64,000 nt of DNA from Viscum album (GCA_963277665.1 OY728128.1:1861500988-1861564987); one strand, 5' to 3'. Numbered from the stretch's first letter, positions 36,689-47,543 are shown. Translations and numbers: made by a program. The notes: generated from the sequence alone by a model not told the origin.

Positions 36689-36921
36689 TCGCGTTCGTGG
36701 AGACGGTAGTCCGTACGTACGCACGAGCGACCATATAATTCTTTTGATATTAAAATAATATATAAATGGATGGTCTATCATATATACAGAATCATTAACA
36801 TGTTATATTTATTATTTACATGAGTTACACATCATTATTATACCCATCCAAATAATAATATATTGAATAACAATTACACCACGACGTGGAGACGGTAAGC
36901 CGTACGTACGCACGTATGGTG
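36689..36921 (-). promoter_or_regulatory. Hairpin array in A left LTR (2 copies)
   Basis: 36689-36730: arms TCGC..TCGTG/CACGAGCGA. 36877-36921: arms CACCA..ACGTG/CACGTATGGTG. Each encloses GGAGACGGTAGTCCGTACGT (AG in place of GT at the variable pair in copy 2) followed by ACGC. Inside the core, ACGG and CCGT can form a small inner hairpin, and GTACGTAC is self-complementary. Confidence 0.8.
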
Positions 36922-37082
36922 ACATGTTATTCAAAGGGTGGATAGAATACTGAATATGGTTGTGCCATATTTATAATAACATCACAGTATATGTGAGATA
37001 CTAGATTTATTATTTTAGAATGGTAATAACAAATAAAGAGGAAGTGGAAGAAGAAAGGAACTTGAAAAGGGGTGGTGAAAAC

Positions 37083-37092
37083 ATTACCTCTT
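37083..37092 (-). other. Candidate splice donor in A LTR
   Basis: Minus strand AAGAG|GTAATG about 170 bases after the TATA box. The same position in B, G and F also has AG|GTAA-like sequence. Predicted only. Confidence 0.45.
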
Positions 37093-37255
37093 CTTCGGGT
37101 TCTTCCTTTTGATTTGATCAAAAGGGATCCTTAGGTTGGCTTTCTGATCAAAATAATGTCTCTAGGTTGTAGTGAGGGGAGTTGAGATAGTATTTGGGCA
37201 GGGTTTGGCCGAACCAAAGGGCTTTGAAGGTGTGAAGAAATGAGAAGGAGGAGTG

Positions 37256-37265
37256 CCCTTTTATA
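37256..37265 (-). promoter_or_regulatory. TATA box of A left LTR
   Basis: Minus strand TATAAAAGGG within CTTATAAAAGGGCACTCC. Conserved in all four A and B LTRs, so it is the likely Pol II promoter defining the U3/R boundary. Confidence 0.75.
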
Positions 37266-38838
37266 AGAGGGGTGAGGGGCACCTTTGGAAAAGTTAGAAA
37301 TATTAATTTATAATAAATTCATATTCGGTTTATAATGGCTCCAAAGTTTATTATGTAAATTTTAAGGTGGGTATGGGTCGAAAACAACTCAACCAATAGA
37401 ATTTAGACAGGTTTGGGTCATTATATTAACCTTATCTTTAAGTATTAACTCTTAGTTAATTAGTTTCACTTTTACAATGTCTCTTTGTATTTTTATATTA
37501 TATGGTTAATAAACTTACTATATACATACAAGCGACCCCCAAGTGGTCCATTAATGATGAAACTATCATGATATAAGTCTCTTGGACGAACCTTAGATTT
37601 TTAGGAATTTAATATCAATTAATAATATAATATTTGTTTTAAGAACTCTTTTATGTCAATTTTGACACTATTCAATAGTTGATTTTTGTGAAACTCATAA
37701 CAGATTTATTACTTCTAAAAAATTCAATTAAATCAATACTAATATATCATATTATCCTAGAAAATTAGTTTAATTCATTAAAAGTTTCATATTATATTTA
37801 TTTTGGTATTTATAATATCAATTATTTTATTTTTTCACTATTATATTAATTACTGCATCATCGTTGTGTCATAATTAAAATAAATTATTTAATGTCTAAA
37901 AATTATAAATAAATTATCATTATGTAGGAAATCGTTTTATCGTTCTAATGAATATTTATAATCTAAAATCCAACATATATAACCCTATGTAACAATTGTT
38001 TTTCTAAAAGATATATGCTTGTGTCATTTTTGTCTTAATTAAAATAAAGTGTCATTATCACTTACAAGTGGATCCATGGGGTCCCAAAATCGACCCAAAG
38101 ATTCCCATGGTCGACCATGTATCAACCAATATGGTTAAGATACGTTTTAGGGTAATTTAGTATTATTATAATATTATTTTTTAACCCTTATTTTCCGGAT
38201 TTACCATTAACCATGGTAAATAAAATATTTGCCGCAGTAATTATTCAAAATGTCTAAAAATAAAAGTTACCTATTTACACAATTTGAAAATCCTGATTAC
38301 AAATATGGAATCCATTTTCCAAAATTCGAAACACAGAAGTGGCAGAAATTAATTTAAAATTAATTCCCACTGTCAAAACAAAAAGCGTGTTTTTAAGAGA
38401 TAATAACTATCAAAAGATTGACAGTTGTTTATGTTCGGTTTAATTGTAAAATTATGTCCAATGACCAACATTATATTAAATGGTAAAAATATATTCTAAA
38501 TATACTTTAATACCACTCAAATTCATAATTTATCACTATTAATTATTTTGATTAAAAAAGTTGTTTTTAATTAAAATTTAGTAATTTTCACTATTCATCA
38601 AAATATGAAAGTTATCCGAAAAGTACCAAAATTTCACCTTAGGCTAAATTCGATACTCCGAATGCAAAAATGAAGTCCATTTTGAAATATAAAATATATA
38701 TAATTTCAAACAGTAGGTATTACTATTCATAACGGCTAGTTTGATTGGTTATGGTGTGTTAAAATCTCGAAGTTGCGTACAATGCACGTCATTGCATTAT
38801 TAGAAAGGAAACATACCGAGGAAGCTTGGGGTGTTACA

Positions 38839-38852
38839 TTATCCCCTCCTTA
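38839..38852 (-). other. Polypurine tract of A
   Basis: Minus strand TAAGGAGGGGATAA immediately before the LTR start TGTAACACCCC. Confidence 0.85.
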
Positions 38853-39983
38853 AATAAATTGTGTCCTCACAATTTTTAAAATTTTGCTTGGGAATATAAT
38901 GGAAAGTCCCACATCGGAAAAAGAGTCAATAAAACTATCACTTTAAAAGAAAGAAAGAGAGGTATAAGGGTCATCCAAGATAACCCATACTAGGATTCCA
39001 TGTAAGAAAACATGGATATGGATGATAAACTAAGTGTCATGTTCTGATGGAGAGGGATAGAAATCATGATGAAGAGAAAGTTAACAATGAGAAAACCACA
39101 AACTTGTGTTGGGACAAACGACCATTAGTCTCCTAGTAGGAAAGTAAACGGACAACATTTTTTTAAGTTACATTACATAATGAAGAGGAATTATTTTATG
39201 ATATTGACTAAGAACATTATGAGATATACTTACATTTTAAGTATATTTTCATTCTTTAATAAATTTCCACCACTAACTAAATTTTTTTTTAAACGATGAG
39301 TATTCAAGAAGACTTGGTCACACTGGAAGAGCTAGAATAAACTTCTATACAATCACATGATCCATGCAGGATAGACCATATATTTACATTGTCTTTGAAG
39401 ATTAATCAAAACCAAAATGGTTAGTGAATGATCTAATGATCCCCCAAAAGGATATTCATTGAGATAAATATGCACTAATCTTAATTTCTAAAATTAAACC
39501 AACAATACCCCAAAGTTAAATAGATACCATTCAATAACCAATTGTCCTTAAAATCCTTTAATATAATCCAAACTAATATTGAAACCCAAAACATAGAAGA
39601 ATTTGATTATGTAGTCTCCCATGTTACATTGTATCTCCAAATGACATCAAATACTCTTAAAGTCACATACTTAAAAGTAATTATCACATATTCTCTGTTA
39701 TAGGTTAATCATTTCCATAAATAACCCAAATCACTATAAATCAACAATAAAAACATAGATAAAAATCCACCATTACTCTACAAATGAAACCCCATTGTAT
39801 TCTATTTTCCATGGGCATATAGTGTTCCCAACAAAGCGAACTTCTTCCAAAATAACATTTATCACTTAATCACCAAATCATTTTCCTATACCAAGGGTAT
39901 TAATTTGATAAGACATAAGAACCCAAATCATCTTATTATTGATCAATAAAATTATTTAACAAAAAAAATAGGCTCACTAACCA
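38853..39983 (-). other. Non-coding interior of A
   Basis: AT-rich. No gag or pol motif on either strand. It corresponds in position to 45617-46272 of B. Confidence 0.6.
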
Positions 39984-40102
39984 GGGACTTCACGTAGTCC
40001 AGTGGTAGGTGATAAATTCCAATCGCACTTTGGTTGTGGGTTCGATTCCCACAGCTTTGTCCGACGCGACGGGTTGTCACACGGTCTACGTGTTGTCCTT
40101 TT
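39984..40102 (+). repeat. tRNA-like/SINE-like module in A
   Basis: On the plus strand (antisense to A) lie a Pol III A-box-like TAGTCCAGTGGTAGG (39995-40009) and a perfect B box GGTTCGATTCC (40039-40049). The T-arm GTGGG-TTCGATT-CCCAC is intact, but 5' and 3' ends do not pair as an acceptor stem, so it is not a functional tRNA gene. A 3' part GTTGTCCTTTTT ends in a T run, as a Pol III stop would. A second copy lies at the equivalent place in B. Confidence 0.65.
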
Positions 40103-40438
40103 TCAAAAACTATATTTTATAATATTACCAAGATGAGATAAATTCTTCCAAATAACATAATTTAACCACAAATGTTATATCATACTTTGCATTTTCATCC
40201 CAAATTATAATAACATATCATTTTCTCAAACCATAATGATCATATAAAACCAAATGGTTATTTATACCTATATACACAAGAGAGGAGACAATTCTTCCTC
40301 AAATATCATTCTCACATGGAAAACTACGGGGTTACAAATACAAGAGAAAATTATTCCAAAGTAAACCCATCAACAAGGAGTCCTAATTTTCATCCAACCA
40401 TTTATTTCCACATAGATTCTTCTTTGACCAAAAATATC

Positions 40439-40909
40439 CTATAGAATAGGACATTCACTCGGGTAATGGCTAGGTCCCCTATATTTACGGCAAATGACTG
40501 TAAATGGACTCTTGGGACCATTTTTATCTTCTTCCATAGTACTCTTCATTTTTCTTCGGCAATTCATCACTTTATGTCCTTCCTCCCTGCACGTAAAACA
40601 TTTCGTTGTCCCATTGAGACACTTTCCTGGGTGTCTCTTTCCACATTTCCTACATGATGAAAATTGAGGGTTCTTTTCTCCATGGTCTCCATTGCTAGAG
40701 CTCTTATCATTTATCACCTTTCTCTTCCTTGTTGAGTCTGGGAGTTGGTTAATATATATGTTGTTGATCATATTTTTGGAAAACTGATTTGGCATAAAGA
40801 CGATATCTTTTACGCCTATCAACATTCCATTTTGTTTCTCATTGCCACCACCGTTCCCACCTTGTACATCATTCTCAAAGTCACTATGACTTCCTTGGAA
40901 TCCAGCCAT
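40439..40909 (-). CDS. Capsid-less zinc-knuckle (nucleocapsid-like) protein of A
   Basis: 156 codons, intact. It starts MAGFQGSHSDFENDV and continues with a Gly/Asn-rich N-terminus, VFMPNQFSKNMIN (about residues 37-49) and a basic stretch RKRKV. Then come a short knuckle CRKCGKRHPGKC (about 85-96), a standard CCHC knuckle CFTCREEGHKVMNC (about 103-116) and a third with one cysteine lost (CRKYRGPSHYPSEC, about 140-153). Plant Ty3/gypsy gag normally has a capsid domain of some 200 residues before the knuckles; here none exists. Predicted role: binding the element's RNA. It shares MAG, MPNQ-S-NMIN and the knuckle order with B's protein. The ATG context GGTTTTAGTCAATGGCTGGA is nearly the same in B. 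Confidence 0.8.
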   Translation of the reverse strand: MAGFQGSHSDFENDVQGGNGGGNEKQNGMLIGVKDIVFMPNQFSKNMINNIYINQLPDSTRKRKVINDKSSSNGDHGEKNPQFSSCRKCGKRHPGKCLNGTTKCFTCREEGHKVMNCRRKMKSTMEEDKNGPKSPFTVICRKYRGPSHYPSECPIL

Positions 40910-41381
40910 TGACTAAAACCATAAAGCATTGTTTGAGTAATAGTAGTCGTAAAATCATTTAGAGATTAAAATGTCACCATATTCTCAATTTGAAACATAT
41001 TAGGATTAGCCAAGGTCATTTACTCTCATCTTATATATATATTACTTAAATCGGTTTGTAATGAAAATGTAAATTATCCTAAGCATATCCCCCGGGAGTG
41101 TCGTAACCAAGAGTGCAGCAAGGCCCGTTGTCGTGTACCAGTTCCCGTTCGAGTCTAGCTCAAAGCGGTGTTTTCGGGTTTTACCCCTAGGTACATCTGT
41201 GCCAGAGCCGCCTCTACCTGCTCGTATCCAGACATGGATGTATTGCTCGGAAAACTCACAAAATCTCTATAATACCAAAATTCTAGGAAGTTATTTTATA
41301 CTAATCCTCAAAGTTCATCTTAGGTCTACGTGCTCTAATCAGAGTTTATCTAAATCTAGCTTCCAAGGTTTGTACTAAACT
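40910..41381 (-). other. Leader of A and insertion site of B
   Basis: Untranslated region between primer site and zinc-knuckle ORF, interrupted by B. AAACT at 41377-41381 is the target duplication matching 52017-52021. It includes sequence near 41130-41240 similar to 4690-4790 in D, antisense to each other. No ORF of note. Confidence 0.7.
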
Positions 41382-41583
41382 TGTAGAGACCCGAAGCATG
41401 ACATACATGAATATTACATTACTTTTGCGGAATACTTATTACATAACAAAAACACACACACAAGGATCATAATAGTTTAGTGTCTTTGGAAACTCAGAAT
41501 AAAATCTTCTAATCGTGGTGAAAGATCTTCAACATCTCACATAAAGATCTTCCTTTTTTTTACCTAAAACCTTTCTTTATATA

Positions 41584-41598
41584 CTGGGGAAAAGAAAA
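41584..41598 (-). other. Candidate splice acceptor in B LTR
   Basis: Minus strand TTTTCTTTTCCCCAG then TATATAAAG. With the donor at 43580 it gives an LTR intron of about 2.0 kb. Predicted only. Confidence 0.45.
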
Positions 41599-42985
41599 CA
41601 TAAAAGGGTGAGATCAAATGCTCAGTAAGGGTAAACAAAATAAATATCAATCACATCATATTCATAAGAACATAACATTTTGGAAATCATAACCTGCAAA
41701 AGAGAGAGCATAATTTCATAACATGGGATAAATCATGGCAGTGAAATGTAATCACAATAATCATAACTTAAAACATGAAACTTTGTGGCATTCACACATA
41801 ATCATAGAGAATCATTTCTTGTTAGTCAAGACTCATTGCCAAGACTATCTTAGTGGACAAAGTCCCTTTCTGAATCGAGTAACCCTCGTTTCAGTCCTGT
41901 TTCACTGAACCCGTATAACCTACTGTTCCAGCCCTTTCTATCTCATGAGATATGAAATCTTTACCCAATGCATTGGAGGGAGATATAGGTCCCACCCATC
42001 TTATAATGAATCCTTTCTTATGTGTGCCACATAATCAGAAACCATACATCATAGCGTAACCCATGTAATAAAAATGGGATTCTTAAACAACATGACATCA
42101 TAAAACAATTCATATAAGATAAAGGAATCCATAAATAATATTTCCATCACAACATAATCAAATCCATGTAATAATAGGGATAAAAACAGAACCCTTTTAT
42201 TATCTTAGATGGAAAATAATTTTGATAAAATACTTGAACTTCATTCTTGAGAAAAATATCCTTTCTACTTCAAAAACACTTTTCCTTTGTTAACATGTCA
42301 TACAATTTTAAACTAAAAGAAGTTGATTAAAAATAAACTTTAATACTTGTAAATTAAGCTTCTTGGAAATAATGTTTTAGAAATCCATTCATGCCGTATA
42401 AGTTAAAAAAAACATTCTTCGTACTTTTGTCGGAAAAGTCAAAAAGTACCTCGTACGAAAAACGACAAAAGATTCCTTTCATATCTTTTACTAAAAACTC
42501 ACCTAAGGGTAAAATAGGACTTAAAAATTTTTAGGTGAATGGAAATAATATTACATATTGAGGAAACATGGATGTGGATGATAAAATACACCCCAGTAAA
42601 TACTAAAGTATAAACAATCTCGGATAAAAATGAGATTGTGATATTTCCCTTACCTTAGGTCCGATTTGCTTCGTAAGTGTCCGAACCTCCTGTATAATGT
42701 TTTAAATAATGTCATTGACTTATTACAGAATCATATTCATTGTTATGATATCATATATGGTTCACTTATGACATTATATTACCCGTTCTTTTGTAAATTC
42801 CATGTTAAAGAAGGGTTTTGGGTAAAATCGTTTCATTTATCGTAGGTGTTCTGACTTGTTGTTCTTGACATTATTATTACTTATATCATGATTTACTTAC
42901 TTCCAGAATATAAAATATGATTTATATATCATATATATTCAGTATATATATATATAATATATAGATAAATGAAATGAAAAACACC

Positions 42986-43414
42986 GTTCATGGAGACGGT
43001 AGTCCGTACGTACGCATGAACACTGTTTTCCATTCCTTATTGTCTTGAATGGAAGTAAGTTGATGACATACATATATATGTATATACATAAATCCAGTAT
43101 CTTTATAATGTCATATATTTCATTATTATTTGTTATATATAATTTATAATCATTCTTAAATGGTTAACATGGAGAATGAATCTCATCGCGTCGTGGAGAC
43201 GGTAGTCCGTACGTACGCACGAGCGATGATATCATTTACATAAATATTGAATTGAATTGGAGTGGATTATAAAATATATGAGAATCAATATGATTTTGTA
43301 ATAACTATGTATAGTTATTATTTACACCATTATACCCATCCATGTAAGGTGGTGGTGGAAAATAGATTACACCACGGCGTGGAGACGGTATTCCGTACGT
43401 ACGCACGCGCGGTG
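42986..43414 (-). promoter_or_regulatory. Hairpin array in B left LTR (3 copies)
   Basis: 42986-43021: arms GTTCATG/CATGAAC. 43183-43229: arms TCATCGC..TCGTG/CACGAGCGATGA. 43370-43414: arms CACC..GGCGTG/CACGCGCGGTG. All three enclose the same core GGAGACGGTAGTCCGTACGT (one has ATT for AGT). Arms differ completely between copies yet remain complementary. Confidence 0.82.
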
Positions 43415-43574
43415 ATTTCATTTTTCGTAGGATGGATAGATGGTGAAATAGGGTTGTTTCCTACTTATAATAACATATCAGTATATGAGTGATACTGATG
43501 TTATTACTTCATAGTGAAACAACCTAAGAAGAAGAAGTGGAAGAAGAAATAAAGATGAAAGAATTGGTAACGGT

Positions 43575-43584
43575 AATTACCTCT
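43575..43584 (-). other. Candidate splice donor in B LTR
   Basis: Minus strand AGAAGAG|GTAATT about 170 bases after the TATA box, equivalent to the site at 37087 in A. Predicted only. Confidence 0.45.
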
Positions 43585-43747
43585 TCTTTGAAGCGCCTCT
43601 TTGAGACCTCCTCTTAGGGCACTAAAATTGGTCTTTGAGGAATACCAGAACCTCTAGGATGTTGCTAGGGAAGTGGAGAAGAGATTTTGGCAGGGGTTGG
43701 ACGAGCTTGAGTGCTCAATTTGGTGTGAGGAGGAGGGGGAGGAGGTG

Positions 43748-43757
43748 CCCTTTTATA
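43748..43757 (-). promoter_or_regulatory. TATA box of B left LTR
   Basis: Minus strand TATAAAAGGGCACCTCC, equivalent to A's box. Confidence 0.75.
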
Positions 43758-45598
43758 AGGGAGGAGAGGGGCACCTTAGGAATATCTCAAAATATTATTT
43801 TATATTAAAGTCAAAATCGGTTTATAATGGTTTCAAAGGGTCTTATTTCAAAGCTAAAGTGGGGATGGGTCAAAATCCTATCAACCAATAAGATTTAGAC
43901 AAGTTTAGGGTATTATTTTAACCTTATCAATTAGATTTAACTCTAAGTTAAATAATTTAACTTTTACCGTGTCTTTTTGTTTTCTTTCACTATATGGTTA
44001 ATACACTTACTATAACATGAAAAACGAACCCCAAATTGATTATTATTAAAACATATATCCTTATCTAAGTCATTTGGCCGAACCTTAGTTTTTTAGGAAT
44101 AAAATAACAATTAATAATATAATATTTGATTTAAAAACTATTTTGTGTCAATTTTGACACTATTTGATATATGATTTTTGTGAAAGTCATAACAGAATTA
44201 TATGTTCGAACCAAGTTGATTAAATCAACAATAATATATCATAGTAACCTAGAAAATTAGTGTAATTCATAAAAAGTCTCAAATTACATTCATTTGAGCA
44301 TTTATAACATCAATTATGTTAATATTTCCTTAAAAGGGTAATTACTGCATCATCGTTGTGTCATATATAAATTAATTTATTTAAAGTCTAAAAATTATAA
44401 ATAAAATATCATTATGTAGGAAAGCTTTTTATCTTTCTAATGAATATTTATAGTCGAATTTATCTTATGTATAACCCCATATTAAAAATGTTTTAGTTAT
44501 TAAACTTTGATTTTAACTATTTTAACTATTCATTAAATAAAATAATATTAAATGTCATAATCTAATCCAAGTGGACCTAAATGGTCATATTATATTCATA
44601 ATGTTGTTTTTGTTCGAATTACACTTATCCAATAGAATTAGGACATGTGTTAGGGTAATAGTAATATCATATTTACCCTTAGTTACCCTATTTACTATTA
44701 ACCGTGGTAAAAAAAAGTAAAAAGTTACTATTCACCAAAAATTATTTTCATCTCATTGAACCACATTTTAGTCTTTTATATTAACCGTGTCTGTCGGATT
44801 TTCGAAATTCCATTCACAGAAGCGGTAAAATTAAGTTTTATGCAAAATTCAGTTTTTAACCTACCACTTAGTAGTTTCACTATTCATCAAAAATTGATGT
44901 TTTTCAGAGCAATGCCAAATTTTCATCCTAAGCTATATTTCATATTCCGAATTCAAAAATGAAGTCTATTTTACCAAATTCATAACATAGATGTTGCATT
45001 AATTAATTTTATAATTAAATCCCGCTGTTAAAATAAATAGCGTGTTTTTAAGAAACAATATCTATCAAAAGATTGACACTTGTTTATGTCTGGTTTAAAT
45101 GTGAAATTACATCCAATGACCAACATTGTATTAAATTGTAAAAATATATTCTAAATATACTTTAAAACAACTCAAATTAATAATTTATCACTATTAATTA
45201 TTTTGATTAAAAAAGTTGTTTTTAATTATAATTTAGTAATTTTCACTATTCATCAGAATATGAAAGTTATCCGAAAAGTACCAAAATTTCACCTTAGGCT
45301 AAATTCGATACTCCGAATCCAAAAATAAAGTCCATTTTGAAAAATAAAATTTACAAAATTTCAAAAAGTGGTTATTACTATTCATAACGGCTAGTTTTAA
45401 TAATATTTTAATAGCGTATTGTTGTTTAGTGAAACTCGTTATTGCGTACTACACACGCTATCGAGGAAGGTCGCGATTGCGTGTAATGCAAGGCAAATCA
45501 ACGATGCGTGTTGTGAAAGCTCCTTTTGGTGTAGCCTACAACACAAGACATTAGTGAAATAAAAAAGAATATTTTTCATAAAATCTCGGGCTGTTACA

Positions 45599-45616
45599 TT
45601 CTACCCCCCTTAAAAT
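45599..45616 (-). other. Polypurine tract of B
   Basis: Minus strand AAGGGGGGTAGAA just before the LTR start TGTAACAGCCCG. Confidence 0.85.
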
Positions 45617-46272
45617 GAATTTCGCCCTCGAAATTCGTCGGGGTTATAAATGGTTTACTATTCGAAAGTTTCTTTAATAGAAACCCACATCGTAAAAAGG
45701 AATACCAAAACTTGGCTTTAAAAACTAAAGTATGAAATGTAACGATTACCCAAATAAACTAATCACTGGGTTTCCACATAGGTGAAAATATGGATATGGA
45801 AGAGAAATATAACCATCATGTTCTGATGGAGAGTGGTAGAGAACATGGCTATGGAAAATCCTGTAATCACAAATCCATAAATTTGTGACGATCTAAGGTA
45901 CCATCTGATTCATCAGATATAAGATCACTAGGACAACAATTTTGGTTTTCAAGATCATTTCCCTAAAGTTGAAAATTTGAATTATAATAAATACTTACTT
46001 TATTTTGGTACAATATCACTGTTGTTCGTGCCTTGAACAATTTTCACTTCATCTCTTAAATAAATGAAGTTGAATTTGTTATTCGTGATGTGTTAGCAGA
46101 TCATGTGATAGAATGACAGGTCATTCCATCTGTCCCAAACAAAAGGTAAGCAAAAGTTATTAAATATACATAAGTCATTCTATAGTGAGATTAATCATAT
46201 ATGGTTCCTAAAATGGAATTATACTTCATATATCATACTGCTTAATATAATAAAACTAGTTTCTACTAAACA
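45617..46272 (-). other. Non-coding interior of B, part 1
   Basis: AT-rich, without protein motifs on either strand. Confidence 0.6.
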
Positions 46273-46392
46273 GGGACTTCCTGTAGGTCAGTGGTAGGCG
46301 ATAAAGGCCAGTCGCACTTCGGTTGTGGGTTCGATTCCCACAGCCTTGTCCGAAGCGATGGGTTGTCGCCCGTCCTGCAGGTTGTCCTTTTT
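46273..46392 (+). repeat. tRNA-like/SINE-like module in B
   Basis: Second copy of the module at 39984. A-box-like GTAGGTCAGTGGTAGG at 46283-46298, B box GGTTCGATTCC at 46328-46338, intact T-arm, and a 3' end GTTGTCCTTTTT. ATAAAACTA occurs at 46249-46257 and again at 46393-46401, which may be an insertion duplication. Antisense to B. Confidence 0.65.
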
Positions 46393-47018
46393 ATAAAACT
46401 ATATTACTATAACATCCCATCAATAATATCGAAAAAACTTCTATCCTTAAACAATACTAACTTATGTCCAACATAATCCATTCCAATCTTTAGGCTTATC
46501 CATAATACTGCAGTCCATTCTCATAACATAGTGAAAACGATTACCAGAGATTTAATACCATCGTTGATCCCCATATATCATAAGATATATCTTGTTGGTG
46601 ACATTCCAAACATTCAAAGGCCTTAATCTTGTACTCTCTTGAATACCCATTGAACCTTATTGAAAACACGAATTCTATTAAAAGTTAACTCTTTCCACAT
46701 ACCAAAATCCTCAAAATTCTATATACTAACACCATGATATCACTTAGTCCTTATATCAATCATGAGCTCATGAATACTATCAAACATTTAATTTTCTCCT
46801 TATCCCTTCATTATGCGCATATCATCTACATTCCAAAAATATCTGAATAACCTTTCATGGATACTGGTAACATTAATCAGACAACAGTGTAACAATACTT
46901 ACATGTCTCTTTATTCTACAGTACCATGAGATTACTTATACAACATTACACATGATAAACATGTAATCATTCCACTACATTCTTAAACCATTGTCCAAGA
47001 TTCAACAATTCTTTCATC
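46393..47018 (-). other. Non-coding interior of B, part 2
   Basis: AT-rich sequence after the stop of the zinc-knuckle ORF. Nothing recognisable; no protease or polymerase motifs. Confidence 0.6.
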
Positions 47019-47543
47019 TCACATATCATTTGTAGTCTCTTCATCATCATCAACATAAATACTTCCCATACGACCATACTGATTCACTTCATGAGACTTT
47101 CCCTTAGGGCATTGGTTTGCATAATTCCCGTACATTCCACATTTAAAACATTTAACCAGTGTTGATGTCGTAGCAATACCATTATCCTCATCCCTGGTGT
47201 CAACTGAACCTTTTCCTTTGCACTTACTGGCTTTGTGTCCTTCTTTTCCACACCCAAAGCATCTTCCAGTTCCTTTGAAACATTCTCCTTGATGCCTCTT
47301 CCCACATGAATTACATAGGGGAAATTGAACTTTCTTTCCTCTATGATCATCATGAAACTCCATCTTTCTCTTATTAGCCAAGTCAGGAAACTTACCAAAT
47401 TTTACTTTATTGATCATATTATGAGATTGCTGATTCGGCATAATAATTATGTTTGGACTTCCAAATACCATTTCATTATGAAGAATATCATTCCATTGTC
47501 CATCATATCCTCCATTATTGTGAATCATCTTGTTTCCAGCCAT
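47019..47543 (-). CDS. Capsid-less zinc-knuckle (nucleocapsid-like) protein of B
   Basis: 174 codons, intact. It starts MAGNKMIHNNGG, then IIIMPNQQSHNMIN (about residues 31-44) and a basic segment ANKRKM. The knuckles are CNSCGKRHQGEC (about 81-92), CFGCGKEGHKASKC (about 99-112) and CFKCGMYGNYANQC (about 135-148), the last with Asn where His is expected. The C-terminus is acidic (VDDDEETTND). No capsid domain, protease or polymerase. It begins about 260 bases after the LTR; TTTTAG just upstream of the ATG could act as a splice acceptor. Homologous to A's protein although the two differ at many residues, so both frames have stayed open through divergence. Confidence 0.82.
   Translation of the reverse strand: MAGNKMIHNNGGYDGQWNDILHNEMVFGSPNIIIMPNQQSHNMINKVKFGKFPDLANKRKMEFHDDHRGKKVQFPLCNSCGKRHQGECFKGTGRCFGCGKEGHKASKCKGKGSVDTRDEDNGIATTSTLVKCFKCGMYGNYANQCPKGKSHEVNQYGRMGSIYVDDDEETTNDM

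Larger units (their letters stand above)
34310..38838 (-). repeat. Element A 3' LTR (left copy)
   Basis: The ends are a perfect 11-bp inverted repeat, TGTAACACCCC/GGGGTGTTACA. In element sense (minus) it holds a TATA box (37256-37265), a donor-like site (37087), two hairpins, and an acceptor-like site (34530). Frames inside it (for example minus 34753-35067 and 36224-36445) have no recognisable domain. Confidence 0.92.
41382..45598 (-). repeat. Element B 3' LTR (left copy)
   Basis: Begins TGTAGAGACCCGAAGC and ends CGGGCTGTTACA on the plus strand. Close match to 47804-52016. It holds a TATA box, donor, three hairpins and acceptor in the family order. Frames such as 43262-43492 plus recur in both LTRs only because the LTRs are duplicates. 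Confidence 0.92.

Noticed and set aside
36689..36921. MITE or centromeric satellite explanation of the hairpins
   Set aside because: Arms differ between copies, so they are not terminal repeats of one transposon. The intervals are not a homogeneous satellite, and only two or three copies occur per LTR at fixed LTR positions.
39984..40070. Functional tRNA gene
   Set aside because: The T-arm and boxes are good, but the two ends do not form an acceptor stem and no clear anticodon arm is seen. Better called tRNA-like or SINE-like.
42986..43414. Hammerhead ribozyme (retrozyme-like) reading of the LTR hairpins
   Set aside because: The conserved hammerhead core (CTGATGA with GAAA) is absent from the A and B copies. 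A CTGATG in one G copy is chance.
43262..43891. Open frames repeated at 49691-50320, and others repeated between LTR pairs (36224/53950, 44756/51174)
   Set aside because: Their repetition follows from LTR duplication. They cover the hairpins, TATA box and intron region and have no protein motif.
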